64,000 nucleotides of DNA from Bufo bufo (GCF_905171765.1 NC_053391.1:689249257-689313256); one strand, 5' to 3'. Shown: positions 1-11,692, counted from the first letter of the stretch. Program-made: numbers and translations. Notes: generated from the sequence alone by a model not told the origin.

Positions 1-560
1 GGGAGAATTTTTGGGCGCTTGTTCAAAACAAACTACTGTTTCTTTTGATACTACCATGTGAGTGTGTATTAACACTGGCAAGAATTTGCCCCACTTAAAG
101 CATAATTTTGGACACTTGTGAAAAAGCCACTGTTTCTTCCAACACTACCATGTGTGTGTATAAACAAGGGTAGGCATCTGTCCCCATTAATGCGCATTTT
201 CCCTTCAACTTTGTCTTCAGCAAGTGAAATGCAGCTCAATCGGATTCAGGTCAGGTGATTGACTTGGCCATTTCATAACATTCCACTTCTTTCCCTTAAA
301 AAACTCTTTGGTTGCTTTTGCAGTATGCTTTGGGTCATTGTCCATCTGCACTGTGAAGCGCCGTCCAATGAGTTCTGAAGCATTTGGCTGAATATGAGCA
401 GATAATATTGCCCAGAACACTTCAGAACTCATCCTTCTGCTTTTGTCAGCAGTCACATCATCAATAAATACAAGAGAACCAGTTTCATTGGCAGCCATAC
501 ATGCCCACGCCATGACACTACCACCACCATGCTTCACTGATGAGGTGGTATGCTTAGGAT

Positions 561-2108
561 TAGAGATGGCATTGCGGTTCGCCTGGCGGTCCTTTCGCGG
601 CGAACTTTGCGTGTTCACGATTCGCCGAACATGCGAACATATGGAGATATTTGCGCCCGCCATATTCTTTTACATTGTGAAGAACTTTGACCCATGACAC
701 ATCCATCAGGTGGTTCAGGACAGCCAATTGAGACGTTTCAGCACATGGACATACCCCCTACCTTATAAATAAACCTTATCTGGCCGCCGTTTTGCATTCA
801 GTGTTTTGCCAGTGTAGGGAGAGGTTGCTGTGTGGAGCAGGGACAGGCTGTTAGGGCCACCAAACGCTAGCTAATAGGGCCACAAAAGTCCTTTTAAGCA
901 CTAGTATAGGTGTGCTATCGATAGGTGTGATACACAGAGGGGTGCGATATACTTTTATAATGAGTCAAAAACACATAGATCTATATAGTGATCACCTGGA
1001 AGTCAGGGGCCTAGGGGCCTAGGGGCTAGGGGCTTACTAGGGCCATTTTTATATAGGGTAAGGTTCCGGACGGGGTCGCTCTTATCAGGGCGGGTGGTCT
1101 GTTGTTAGGCTATCAGGGCCAGAATAGCACCCCCTGTAGGGCAATATCAGGGACAGTTCTTTGCCCACCCTGTCCTTCAATACCACATCATCATCTATCC
1201 CAGGGATAGATGTTTTTTGCTTTCCCTCCGGGATTCATGGATGCGCATTGGAACCCCCCGGATTGTGGTAGGACATATGGTTTCTGATTTGGTGCCGCCG
1301 AGCACTTGTTATTGCCTACTATGCTTTTTGCTTAACTTTAAGGGACCATTCACACGCCCGCAAAATGGGTCCGCATGAATGGGTCCGAAAATGAATGGGT
1401 CATTTATTTATTTTCAATGGGGCCGGAATGTGCTGTCCGCATCTGCATTTGCGGATCCGCACTTCCGCATCCGTGCTTCCATTTCCGCAAAAAAATAGAA
1501 CATGTCCTATTCTTGTCTGCAATTGCGGACAAGATTAGGCATTTTCTATTATAGTGCCGGCGATGTGCGTAACATTATTAAAGGTTACGTTTTATCTTCA
1601 TGTTTATTCTAATGGATTGCCTTCCTTGTACAATGTTATAATATACTTTCTATGTTAGACGGTATATTATAGAGCATTTGTATTGTGCGGCAGTTGTGTG
1701 CGGTTCTGCTGCGATACTGCAGGTATATAGAGGGACAAGCGTTATTGGAACAAATAATTTCTACTGGTGTGATATACCAGTCGTCCCCCAAAAAAACTCA
1801 TTGAAGCGGGGTATTATATACCAATATTCTTTCTTTATAGTGCATTTGGGTACTGTATAGTGCATTTGCGCATGCGCGTACACGAAAATGATATTGCCGA
1901 TATTTTGCATTGAAAAAAATAATTAATGGAGATCGCAAATTCGAATAATACATCTGGTATGTCAGTGTCCATGTTGTGGGACTATTTGTGCACTTCTAGT
2001 AATTATTTCTTGGCTGCAAATATGAGCTGAAGGTTTTTCAGGTTCGCCTGCCATTAAAATGAATGGGACCCGCCGCGAACCATCTTGGCAGATGTTCGTC
2101 CATCACTA
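561..2108. mobile_element. Non-autonomous hAT element inserted in Tc1
   Basis: Bounded by the exact 8-bp direct repeat CTTAGGAT (553-560 and 2109-2116). The ends are related inverted repeats: left TAGAGATGGC, right the complement of TAGTGATGGAC. This is the hAT signature (8-bp TSD, short TIR beginning TAG-GATG). The ends resemble those of the coding hAT at 30298-37350, which could be the parent family. The interior has no transposase. It includes GGTTCGCC-rich subterminal sequence, a GGGGCCTAG short repeat near 1010-1030, and at about 1342-1560 a palindromic 'fraction' repeat rich in GCGGAT/TCCGCA. Confidence 0.85.
1342..1560. repeat. Palindromic TCCGCA-type MITE fragment
   Basis: Starts 'gggaccattcacacgcccgc' and contains repeated TCCGCA/TGCGGA half-sites and an 'aatgggtccg' motif. 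The same vocabulary recurs at about 2946-3240, 25326-25586, 26397-26760 and 55639-55969. Only the 55639 copy shows clear TIRs with a TTA TSD; this one is degraded at both ends. Confidence 0.5.
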
Positions 2109-2945
2109 CTTAGGATCATGAGCAGTTCCTTTCCTTCTCCATACTCTTCTCTTCCCATCACTCTGGTACAAGTTGATCTTGGTCTCATCTGTCCATCTGT
2201 TCCAGAACTGTGAAGGCTTTTTTAGATGTCGTTTGGCAAACTCTAATCTGGCCTTCCTGTTTTTGAGGCTCACCAATGGTTTACATCTTGTAGTGAACCA
2301 TCCGTATTCACTCTGGTGAAGTCTTCTCTTGATTGTTGACTTTGACACACATACACCTACCTCCTGGAGAGTGCTCTTGATCTGGCCAACTGTTGTGAAG
2401 GTCGTTTTCTTCACCAGGAAAATAATTCTTCGGTCATCCACTGTGGTCTTCCGGGTCTTTTGGTGTTGCTGAGCTCACCGCTGCGTTCCTTCTTTTTAAG
2501 AATGTTCCAAACAGTTGTTTTGGCCAGGCCTAATGTTTTTGCTATCTCTCTGATGGGTTTGTTGTGTTTTTTCAGCCTAATGATGGCTTGCTTCACCGAT
2601 AGTTGCAGCTCTTTGGATCTCCTCTTGAGAGTTGACAGCAACAGATTCCAAATGCAAACAGCACACTGGAAATGACCTCTGAACCTTTTATCTGCTCATT
2701 GTCATTGGGATAATGAGGGAATAACACACACCTGGCCATGGAACAGCTGAGAAGCCAATTGTCCCATTACTTTTGGCCCCTTAACAAGTGGGAGGCACAT
2801 ATGGAAACTGTTGTAATTCCTGCACCGTTCACCTGATTTGGATGTAAATACCCTTAAAGCTGACGGTCTGCAGGTAAAGCACATCTTGTTCGTTTCATTT
2901 CAAATCCATTGTGGTGGTGTATAGAGCCAAAAATGTTAGAGTTGT

Positions 2946-3261
2946 GGTTTATGGACCTGACTGTAATTTCCAGGAACGGAATCTGCAATTGCGGATGACA
3001 TATGGAATGTCTTCCGTATTTTGTGGATCTATTGACTTTCATTGTACCACGGACCGCAATTTGTGGATAAGAATAGGACAAGCTTTATATTTTTTTCGAA
3101 GCTGCGGAACAGAGAAACGGATGCAGACAGCACACTGTGTACTGTCTGCATCTTTTTGTGGCCCCATTGAAAATGAATGGGTCCGCACCCGTTCCGCAAC
3201 GTTGCGGATCGGATCCGGACCCATTCATGGTGCCGTAATACAATATATCAATCGGCACTGT
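2946..3261. repeat. TCCGCA-type MITE fragment between Tc1 and LINE tail
   Basis: No gene seen. The stretch contains inverted GCGGATC/GATCCGC half-sites (for example 'ggatcggatccggacccatt') and 'aatgggtccgc', linking it to the palindromic family at 55639-55969. Open frames in both directions here are by-products of the low stop density in the GC-rich palindrome. Confidence 0.45.
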
Positions 3262-3455
3262 GGTGAAGTGGAGCATGGAATAACCTTCCTGCAGAAGTGG
3301 TAGCTGCAAATACAGTGAAGGAGTTTAAGAATGCATGGGATAGGCATAAGGCCATCCTTCATATAAGATAGGGCCGGGGGCTATCCATAGTATTCAGTAT
3401 ATTGGGCAGACTAGATGGGCCAAATGGTTCTTATCTGCCGACACATTCTATGGTT
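3262..3455 (+). mobile_element. LINE 3'-end fragment
   Basis: Near-duplicate of the 3' end of the LINE at 48559-49591. It shares the last codons ('gcatgggataggcataagg'), the stop, and the tail 'atagggccgggggctatcca' through to the terminal TCTATG-type repeat. It is heavily 5' truncated, so no protein remains. Confidence 0.8.
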
Positions 3456-3540
3456 CGATGGAGTAGCGGTGCACGTGTCTCAGGGCCGTGTTGATAAGGA
3501 CAAAAGAGACCAGCACCTTGCTGTGATTTATTGTCACATT

Positions 3541-3588
3541 CCAGTGACACGTTTCGGCATACAATCTGCCTTTGTCAAACTGTCACTG
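3541..3588 (-). ncRNA. Decayed hammerhead-ribozyme-like motif
   Basis: Read on the minus strand: a degenerate core in place of CUGAUGA, then a GGCA/TGCC stem II with a 7-nt loop, then GAAAC, a very short stem III and GUC. Three changes in the core box would be expected to abolish catalysis. The position next to AATAAATC mirrors the intact motif in the PLE downstream. Confidence 0.4.
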
Positions 3589-3955
3589 TGTTCACTTCCC
3601 TTTTCACGCAGGCTCCCCTCCCTGTTTGGTTCTCATGGGGTTAACGTCCCCTGGTCCGTTCCTGGGTGTGGCTCATCAGGTGCCCTCAGGGTTATCCAGC
3701 TACGGTATATCTATCTGCGAGCTGTGGGGCTTGGAGTCAGTCTGTCTTGTGTCTTTCTAGGTGCTGCCCCTTGCTGCTGACCCAGGGGGATTTTACCATT
3801 CTGTGTGGTGTCGCCTGGTATTGCATTGGTGTTTAATGTTATGTCCTTGTCTGATCTGTACCTGTCCTTCTATGATGATGTTGTTGCTGCTTTGTCTGAT
3901 GTTATGTACCTGTTCTCTGTCTGGATCCACTATGTTCATTGTGTAGCCTGGCAGA

Positions 3956-6662
3956 CAGTGGCGTAGGGATCGCCATAGCAACCATAGCAGTGGCTATGGG
4001 GCCCTACGCCACTGGGGGCCCGTCCGGGCCGCCTTCTGTTGATTTTTTAAATTTTTTATTTTATTTACATACACACCACACACAGGCAGCCAGGCCCGAG
4101 CCGCGGACCACCCGCCCACTACACTAGACTAGTGTAGTGGGCGGGGCGCGGGCGGTCTGCGGCTCGGGCCTGGCTGAGGAGGAGTCAGGACTGGAGCAGG
4201 GCGCACGCAGGGGCGGGCCGACACAGTGGCTGGGGAGGCTTAAGCCAGGCCACTGAGTAACTCAGAAGATCCAATTTTATATTCTAACCGCTTGCCTGGG
4301 GGTTAGAATATACCATCGGATCTGAGTTTTCACGAGCTCAGTGAGATCGTAAAAACTCAAATCCGATGGTATATTCTAACCCCCAGGCGTTCCCATGGTG
4401 ACAGGGACGCTTGCCTGGGGGTTAGAATATACAAGGGCCACGCCGCTCACAGGAGTATATTTATAAACTAATCAGTAACTAACTACTTTAACTTTAATCA
4501 TTGACATTGCTGATCTCTTTACTGGGATATCTTACTCTGTCTTAGCTCCGGTAACAGCAGGCAGTGCGGGCGGCGCTCACTCACTGACGTCACGCGCCTG
4601 CACCGCCTAGTGGGAGGAGTTACTGATTCGTTTATAAATGTACTCATGTGAGCGTCGGGGAGGGGGATCTGTGGATGGCACTATTTAGGGGAGGGGGATC
4701 TGTGGATGGCACTGTTTAGGGGAGGGGGATCTGTGGATGGCACTGTTTAGGGGAGGGGGATATGTGGATGGCACTGTTTAGGGGAGGGGGGATCTGTGGA
4801 TGGCACTATTTAGGGGAGGGGGATCTGTGGATGGCACTGTTTAGGGGAGGGGGATCTGTGGATGGCACTGTTTAGGGGAGGGGGATATGTGGATGGCACT
4901 GTTTAGGGGAGGGGGATCTGTGGATGGCACTATTTAGGGGAGGGAGATCTGTGGATGGCACTGTTAAGGGGGGGGGGAGCTGTGGATGGCACTATTTAGG
5001 GGAGGGGGATCTGTGGATGGCACTGTTTAGGGGAGGGGAATCTGTGGATGGCACTATTTAGGGAAGGGGGATCTGTGGATGGCACTGTTTAGGGGAGGGG
5101 AATCTGTGGATGGCACTGTTTAGGGGAGGGGGGTCTGTGGATGGCACTATTTAGGGGAAGGGGATCTGTGGATGGTACTATTTAGGGGAGGGGGATCTGT
5201 GGATGGCACTGTTTAGGGGAGGGGGATATGTGGATGGCACTGTTTAGGGGAGGGGGATCTGTGGATGGCACTATTTAGGGGAGGGGATCTGTGGATGGCA
5301 CTGTTTAGGGGAGGGGGATCTGTGGATGCCACTGTTTAGGGGAGGGGGGATCTGTGGATGGCACTATTTAGGGCAGGGGGGATCTGTGGATGGCACTATT
5401 TAGGGGAGGGGGATCTGTGGATGGCACTATTTAGGGGAGGGGGATCTGTGGATGGCAATGTTTAGGGGAGGGGGATCTGTGGATGGCACTATTTAGGGGA
5501 GGGGGATCTGTGGATGTCACTATTTAGGGGAGGGGGATCTGTGGATGGCACTATTTAGGGGAGGGGGATCTGTGGATGGCACTATTTAGGGGAGGGGATC
5601 TGTGGATGGCAATGTTTAGGGGAGGGGGATCTGTGGATGTCACTGTTTAGGGGAGGGGGGATCTGTGGATGGCACTATTTAGGGGAGGGGGATCTGTGGA
5701 TGTCACTATTTAGGGGAGGGGGATCTGTGGATGGCACTATTTAGGGGAGGGGGATCTGTGGATGGCACTATTTAGGGGAGGGGATCTGTGGATGGCACTG
5801 TTTAGGGGAGGGGGATATGTGGATGGCACTGTTTAGGGGAGGGGGGATCTGTGGATGGCACTATTTAGGGGAGGGAGATCTGTGGATGGCACTGTTAAGG
5901 GCAGGGGGGAGCTGTGGATGGCACTATTTAGGGGAGGGGGATCTGTGGATGGCACTGTTTAGGGGAGGGGAATCTGTGGATGGCACTATTTAGGGAAGGG
6001 GGATCTGTGGATGGCACTGTTTAGGGGAGGGGAATCTGTGGATGGCACTGTTTAGGGGAGGGGGGTCTGTGGATGGCACTATTTAGGGGAAGGGGATCTG
6101 TGGATGGTACTATTTAGGGGAGGAGGATCTGTGGATGGCACTGTTTAGGGGAGGGGGATATGTGGATGGCACTGTTTAGGGGAGGGGGATCTGTGGATGG
6201 CACTATTTAGGGGAGGGGATCTGTGGATGGCACTGTTTAGGGGAGGGGGATCTGTGGATGCCACTGTTTAGGGGAGGGGGGATCTGTGGATGGCACTATT
6301 TAGGGGAGGGGGGATCTGTGGATGGCACTATTTAGGGGAGGGGGATCTGTGGATGGCACTATTTAGGGGAGGGGGATCTGTGGATGGCAATGTTTAGGGG
6401 AGGGGGATCTGTGGATGTCACTATTTAGGGGAGGGGGATCTGTGGATGGCACTATTTAGGGGAGGGGGATCTGTGGATGGCACTATTTAGGGGAGGGGAT
6501 CTGTGGATGGCAATGTTTAGGGGAGGGGGATCTGTGGATGGCAATGTTTAGGGGAGAGGGATCTGTGGATGGCACTATTTAGGGGAGGGGGATCTGTAGA
6601 TGGCACGGGGGGGGATAATTTTTTTTTGCTATGGGGCCCATGCATTTCTAGCTACGCCCCTG
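3956..6662. mobile_element. Non-autonomous hAT carrying a 31-bp minisatellite
   Basis: Flanked by the exact 8-bp TSD CTGGCAGA (3948-3955, 6663-6670). Ends: CAGTGGCGTAGGGAT on the left, and on the right the complement of CAGGGGCGTAGCTAG. Similar ends occur on the hAT at 24469-25663. The left 700 bp hold palindromic pieces: a GGGGTTAGAATATA block occurs three times around 4300-4430 in both orientations. The rest is the tandem array. No transposase is present, so it would have depended on a relative in trans. Confidence 0.9.
4655..6608. repeat. 31-bp minisatellite, ~60 copies, with higher-order period
   Basis: Unit of about 31 bp with the core 'ggggatctgtggatggcac' followed by a TATTTA/TGTTTA alternation and a G-run. 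Diagnostic variants (GAGATCT with GTTAAG, GGGAAGGGGG, GGTACT, ATGCCAC) recur about 931-932 bp apart, for example 4941 and 5872, or 5061 and 5993. A block of about 30 units was therefore duplicated as a whole. Non-coding. Confidence 0.95.
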
Positions 6663-6670
6663 CTGGCAGA

Positions 6671-7245
6671 GCTAAACTGCTTCTGATTGTAGTCCTGTCC
6701 CATGTCCTGCCTGGCAGTGTCTACTGCTTCTGATCCTTGTCTGTTCTTGTCTGCCTGTAGTTCCTTTCAGCTTCTGTTCCCGTGTTTGTCCTGCCTTCAT
6801 GAGAGGGTCCCTGGGTTCTCCGGAGGGAGGATCTCTAGTCTGTGTGAATCTCTAGTCTGTGTGCAGTTCTGCCTGAGACGGCCATTCTGCTTGGGGTCCA
6901 GGCATCTGCTTCTGTGCTGGTTCCTGTTTGTCTTGTTGTCTGTTCCATGTCCTGTGTTTGCTCGGGTTCCAGTTTTGTTGTCTTTCCGCTGGTTTCACCA
7001 ACCTGGTTCTCTGCAGATAGGGGCCAAATGTACCGGGACCTTCCTGGCTCTCCGCTCTCTGGGTTTTTTCTCTGGTCTGCCGGTGCACTTGCTTTTGTGG
7101 TAGTGCTATTGCCTAACCTGCTTACTGTCAAGTGCTTTTAATAAAGTTCTCTGTGGGTCCTTGGTCTGTTTTGCCTGTCTTCTGTTTGCATGACGTCCCA
7201 GAGGTCTGCCTTGGGCCTCCGGCACGTGACGGTATGCATTACCAG
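6671..7245. other. Loop of the foldback, no gene seen
   Basis: A T/C-rich stretch continuing the loop interrupted by the preceding hAT. AATAAAG at about 7139-7145 followed by a GT-rich stretch could be an old element's polyadenylation signal. Open frames in both directions show no family motif. Confidence 0.4.
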
Positions 7246-7465
7246 GCGACACCACAAACAAGGGCAGATGACAAAACCCCCTGGGTCAGCAGCAAGGGGC
7301 TACACCCAGCAAGGCAGAAGACAGACTGCCCCCAAGCCCCACAGCTCGCAGATAGATATAGCTGGATAACGAGGGCACCTGATAAGCCACACCCAGGAAC
7401 GGACCAGGGAAAGTTAACCCCATCAAAACCAAACAGGGAGGGGAGCCAACAGTGAAGTGAACACA

Positions 7466-8091
7466 CAGGCTGTAGTACTAGACGTTGCCCTTGTCAACCA
7501 GCATACACTGAGACCACCACAGCCAGTACGCCAGAGCACAAACAACCCGTGACACACCAAAAATGCATCCATACTAAGGCCATGTTCATACGCAAGGCCG
7601 CAGCCAGCACGCATCGCAGAACCAGCATGCATGGGGATAGCCACAGCCAGTACACAAATCGCATGCAGTCAGTCTGCACGGCACCAGAGACATGAGCCAC
7701 AGAGACAGGGGAATCCACAAACACAGGCCTCAGTTCATACACTACACCGCAGCCAGCATGCAGTCCCAAGCAACCAGCATACACAGGTGTCAGCCTGCAG
7801 CCAGTACACGAGGGAGCCTGCACGGCAACAGTGACGATGTAATCTCGCTCCGCACGGGATTTCGGACGAAATCTCCAAGCAATGGAGGAGGTAAGATTGC
7901 ATTTTTTTGTTTTTTATACTATTTCAGGTTAAATCGATTCACTGACACGAAGCACGAGGAAATTCGGCTTCTAGGCGAATCTAATTTATCCTGAAATTCA
8001 GATTGAATTCCACTTCGTGGGATACGATCATTTCTAGTATCCACTATAAGATTCAGACTTCAGCTTTGTCTTGCCTTTTGATGGTTTAGAT
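7466..8091. other. No gene seen; degenerate repeats
   Basis: CA-rich imperfect repeats ('accagcatacac', 'cagccagtac') run from 7490 to 7820, followed by AT-rich sequence up to the hAT target site GTTTAGAT at 8084-8091. The open frames here lack domain motifs and are explained by the simple composition. Confidence 0.4.
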
Positions 8092-8702
8092 CAGGGGTGC
8101 ACAACCTTTTTTGGTCTGGGGGCCGCATTGTCACATCGCTCTATTTCAAGGGGCTGCAAATAAAAAAATGTTGATCGGCGCTCATCTGCCTATTACACAA
8201 GCCAGTGCAAAGTGACTGGAGATGAGTGATCACTGCCACAGTCGTGCTGCAGATAATCGGACATCTTTCATCCTGATAAAATATTCAAATCAGCCGACAA
8301 ATGAGCAATTCCTTGTTTATCGACTGATCAGCGGCACGATTATACCGGCCAGATATAAGATATAAGCGCTCCTATGAACACTTGTTGCCAGTAATTGTCC
8401 CAAATATCGTGCTGCAGCATAGCCCCTGAAACCGAAGAGTTATACTTACCTGCTCCCCGCCTCTCCGGTTCTTCGAACTGCCTCCGCTGTTTACACCTGG
8501 CAGTGCATGGACATGGTCATACACCACTCCAGACAATGACTGGCTTAGGCGGTGATGTGGCCACAAGCAGCGTGTCACTGCTGAAGCCATTCATTGACTG
8601 GAGCCGTGCAAGTGACCATGGCCATGCACTTTTCAAAGAAGAAGACCGGCACTTCGCAGATGTAGATCACAATGTAGATTTATTCTGTCACATATTCAAG
8701 TG

Positions 8703-8746
8703 GCATAGTGACGCGTTTCAGCACAAGTGTGCTTTCATCAGACTGC
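8703..8746 (-). ncRNA. Hammerhead ribozyme motif in PLE 3' arm
   Basis: Minus strand: GCAGT, then the core CTGATGA, stem II AGCAC/GTGCT closed by ACTT, then GAAAC, a minimal stem III (C-G, A-U) and GUC as cleavage site, followed by ACTATGC. Stem I forms from AGT/ACT and GC/GC around a small internal loop. All conserved core residues (CUGAUGA, GAAA, UC) are present. Hammerhead motifs in the terminal repeats of Penelope-like elements are a known feature of the group. Confidence 0.8.
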
Positions 8747-9031
8747 AATGAAACATCTTACACTCCAGCTATTTATACATAAATGAGACACTAAGGAACT
8801 GACATCATCAGAGGAGCTCCGCCTCCCTCATTAAATAAAAATTTGCATATCAAATAATCGCAATGAAAAATTCGCATTAGAAAATTCGCAAAAAAAATTC
8901 GCATAAAAAAATTCGCAAAAACATATCCACTCTGTACTGGCGAAGATTTTCAGTCAAATAGTCCATTTTGGCAGTGATTAATCACGCTGAAGAAAGAAAT
9001 ATATTTATCTGATTGCATAAAGCCGATTGCC

Positions 9032-10978
9032 TTATAGGAAGCAGGACACATTGTACTCACGATTGAGGCCCCTGGGCTCCATTGTCTGAAGACGATGGAT
9101 CCAGTAAGCCTCTCTTTTCAATAACAATTTATTTCTATCACCCCCTCGACGGGGTAATGATACACCTTCAATGATCTGATACCTCAACTGCGAGATATTA
9201 TGTTTTTTATCATGAAAATGAAGGGGTATTGGAAGTAATAAATTCTGTTTGCGGATAGTAGATTTATGTTTACTTAGTCTGTCCTTCATTCTCATCGAGG
9301 TTTCCCCCACATATAATAATCCACATGGACATTTAAGAATGTAAACCACAAATCTACTATCACAGGTGAACGTGCCCCTTATTGGAATATTTTCACCTGA
9401 GTGAGGGTGGGAAAAACATGAACCCTTTATGACGCTGGAACAATTGACACAATTTAAACAAGGAAAAGTGCCCCGTCTAGGTGTAGATAAAAAACTCTGT
9501 CCTCTTTCTATTTTATTACTTCCCACATCTGCCCGGACTATTTTATCCCTAATATTTTCTGCCCGTTTATAGCATATCATGGGTGGCCTCTGGAACTCTC
9601 CTATCCGTGGATAGGACTTGGATAATATGTGCCAATGTTGATTAACAATAGTCCTCAGGCGCTGGGACCAAGGATGGTATTTAATCACTAAGGGGATCCT
9701 TGTTTCTTTCTTAGTTCTATCCGGTGGTGTAGTCTCAGCTTTATTACGCTGTATTTTCAATAGATCCGGGGGGTAGCCTCGCTCTCTAAATTTATTGGTC
9801 ATATCGTCTAATCTTGTTTGGCACATATCCCTATCACTAATGATCCGTCTAACCCTCTGGTATTGTGAATATGGGATAGATTCCTTGATGGTTGCTGGGT
9901 GACTACTTGAAAAGGACAGCAAACTGTTCCTATCAGTTGATTTCACAAATAAATCCGTCTGTATCTTACCTTCTTTGTCCCTAGTCACCCAGGTATCCAA
10001 AAAGGAAATTTTATCAGAACTATGGTGTACAGTGAATTTAAGTTCATCCCAGATGGAATTTAAATACGTGGTAAATTCCGTAAGGGATCGGACGTCGCCT
10101 CGCCATACGCAAAAAATATCGTCGATAAATCGACGCCAAAATATACAATGTTGATGATATAGAGGGCTAGAGTAAACAAATTGACACTCAAAAAAAGCCA
10201 TATATGTATTTGCGTATGGCGGCGCGACGTTCGATCCCATCGCGGTCCCACGGCACTGCTGGTAAAAAGAATCTTGAAACAAAAAATAATTTTGCTCAAG
10301 GACTATTTTCAAAAGTTCCAGAAAAAATTCCTTTTCTGCCTTTTTGTATGTGCTTGTGCCTAAGAGACCCGCGACTGCATTGATTCCTTTTTCATGAATA
10401 ATAGATGTATAGAGACAGCACACGTCTAAGGTGACGAATATGCAGCCTTCATCCACCTGGAGAGAGCTAATTTCAGATAGGAAGTGGCCAGTATCTCGGA
10501 TATACGATGGTGCTAATTTAGTTAGAGGGGTTAATACCCTCTCCAAAAAAATAGCTGGATTTGAAAGTATGGAGTCGGTGGACGCCACTATCGGGCGACC
10601 TGGTGGATTAATTAGTGACTTATGCACTTTTGGTAGAGTATAAAACACCGGGGTAATCGGATGTTGATTTATAAGAAAGTCCCCCAATTTGGCGTCCACC
10701 ACTTCATTCTCTTTGGCTTTATCTACCACTCGCTGTAAAATTTCTTTGATATGGTAGACTGGATCACTATTTAGTATTTTATAAGTACTACTATCCTGTA
10801 ATTGTTGTAAAATTTCACTAACGTAATATTCTTTGTCTAAGATAACGATGGCCCCCCCCTTATCTGCAGGTTTTATTATTAAGGATTTCTCCTTTAATAA
10901 GGAGTCAAGGGCATGTTTCTCCTCCACAGGTAAATTATAATGTACATGTAACTTTCCTTGTTTACATTGTTGCAACAA
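9032..10978 (-). CDS. Penelope-like reverse transcriptase with GIY-YIG endonuclease
   Basis: A 648-codon open frame. Domains in order: N-terminal PLE region 'IIKPADKGGAIVILDKEYY' (about 33-51); 'TPVFYTLPKVHKS' and 'GRPIVAS' (about 108-132); RT motif A 'FVTLDVCCLYTSI' (about 176-188); motif B 'GTAMGSNVAPPYANTYMAFF' (about 244-263); motif C 'RRFIDDIFCVW' with the catalytic DD (about 283-293). Then a Cys-rich linker (CLNCVNC, near 515) and a C-terminal GIY-YIG nuclease 'VVYILKCPCGLLYVGETSMR' (about 555-574). Family knowledge: the RT primes on a nick made by the GIY-YIG domain. The usual PLE protein is longer, so the N-terminus may continue upstream in another frame (an ATG frame lies at 10894-11076). 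No internal stop or frameshift, so it may be, or recently was, active. Confidence 0.9.
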   Translation of the reverse strand: MLQQCKQGKLHVHYNLPVEEKHALDSLLKEKSLIIKPADKGGAIVILDKEYYVSEILQQLQDSSTYKILNSDPVYHIKEILQRVVDKAKENEVVDAKLGDFLINQHPITPVFYTLPKVHKSLINPPGRPIVASTDSILSNPAIFLERVLTPLTKLAPSYIRDTGHFLSEISSLQVDEGCIFVTLDVCCLYTSIIHEKGINAVAGLLGTSTYKKAEKEFFLELLKIVLEQNYFLFQDSFYQQCRGTAMGSNVAPPYANTYMAFFECQFVYSSPLYHQHCIFWRRFIDDIFCVWRGDVRSLTEFTTYLNSIWDELKFTVHHSSDKISFLDTWVTRDKEGKIQTDLFVKSTDRNSLLSFSSSHPATIKESIPYSQYQRVRRIISDRDMCQTRLDDMTNKFRERGYPPDLLKIQRNKAETTPPDRTKKETRIPLVIKYHPWSQRLRTIVNQHWHILSKSYPRIGEFQRPPMICYKRAENIRDKIVRADVGSNKIERGQSFLSTPRRGTFPCLNCVNCSSVIKGSCFSHPHSGENIPIRGTFTCDSRFVVYILKCPCGLLYVGETSMRMKDRLSKHKSTIRKQNLLLPIPLHFHDKKHNISQLRYQIIEGVSLPRRGGDRNKLLLKREAYWIHRLQTMEPRGLNREYNVSCFL

Positions 10979-11692
10979 TTTATCGACATCATTTTGGGTC
11001 TACAGATGGCAGGACGCTTCTGGTACTGCAACTCCAACGTCACGTCCGAGATTTCGTCAAACCGCTTCTTTTTCATCGGGGTCCGGCAGCGAAACTTCAG
11101 GTGGCTCTCGGGGGCCTTTTATTATATGTGGGGGAAACCTCGATGAGAATGAAGGACTAAGTAAACACAAATCTACTATCCGCAAACAGAATTTATTACT
11201 TCCAATACCCCTTCATTTTCATGATAAAAAACATAATATCTCGCAGTTGAGGTATCAGATCATTGAAGGTGTATCATTACCCCCGTCGAGGGGGTGATAG
11301 AAATAAATTGTTATTGAAAAGAGAGGCTTACTGGATCCATCGTCTTCAGACAATGGAGCCCAGGGGCCTCAATCGTGAGTACAATGTGTCCTGCTTCCTA
11401 TAAGGCATTCGGCTTTATGCAATCAGATAAATATATTTCTTTCTTTCTTCAGCGTGATTAATCACTGCCAAAATGGACTATTTGACTGAAAATCTTCGCC
11501 AGTACAGAGTGGATATGTTTTTGCGAATTTTTTTATGCAAATTTTTTTTGCGAATTTTCTAATGCGAATTTTTCATTGCGATTATTTGATATGCGAATTT
11601 TTATTTAATGAGGGAGGCGGAGCTCCTCTGATGATGTCAGTTCCTTAGTGTCTCATTTATGTATAAATAGCTGGAGTGTAAGATGTTTCATT

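Larger units (their letters stand above)
217..2641 (-). pseudogene. Tc1/mariner transposase, split by a hAT insertion
   Basis: Remnant of a Tc1-type cut-and-paste transposase read on the minus strand. The N-terminal part lies at 2117-2641: a paired-like helix-turn-helix region with 'IREIAKTLGLAKTTVWNIL', then a GRP-type hinge 'KRPGRPQW'. The C-terminal part lies at 217-560 and carries the second catalytic Asp in 'VQMDNDPKHTAKATKEFF' and the Glu in 'SPDLNPIEL'. A hAT element (561-2108) with an 8-bp TSD separates the halves. The C-terminus decays after the catalytic Glu, and a frame change separates 2106-2441 from 2411-2641. The terminal non-coding sequence probably runs to about 2945, beyond the transposase start. 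It is dead, and older than the hAT that split it. Confidence 0.85.
3470..7465 (-). repeat. Foldback with ~220-bp inverted arms, probable decayed PLE
   Basis: The arm at about 3590-3812 is the inverted counterpart of 7246-7465. Both carry the 'ccctccctgtttggtt' and 'gaccagggaa'-type blocks, with small indels between them. Beside the left arm, on the minus strand, an AATAAATC followed by GTGCTGGTCT parallels the 3' end of the intact PLE at 8631-11885 (AATAAATC, GTGCCGGTCT). The inverted arms and ribozyme-like core fit a decayed Penelope-like element with inverted pseudo-LTRs, but no RT is left. The loop has been enlarged by the hAT at 3956-6662. Confidence 0.5.

Noticed and set aside
4655..6608. 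Regular repeats considered as a CRISPR array
   Set aside because: Units are contiguous without unique spacers, unit length varies by G-run, and the setting is a vertebrate hAT element.
6702..7131. Opposed ORFs of 133 and 98 codons
   Set aside because: No recognisable domain on either strand; the sequence is a repeat loop between inverted arms.
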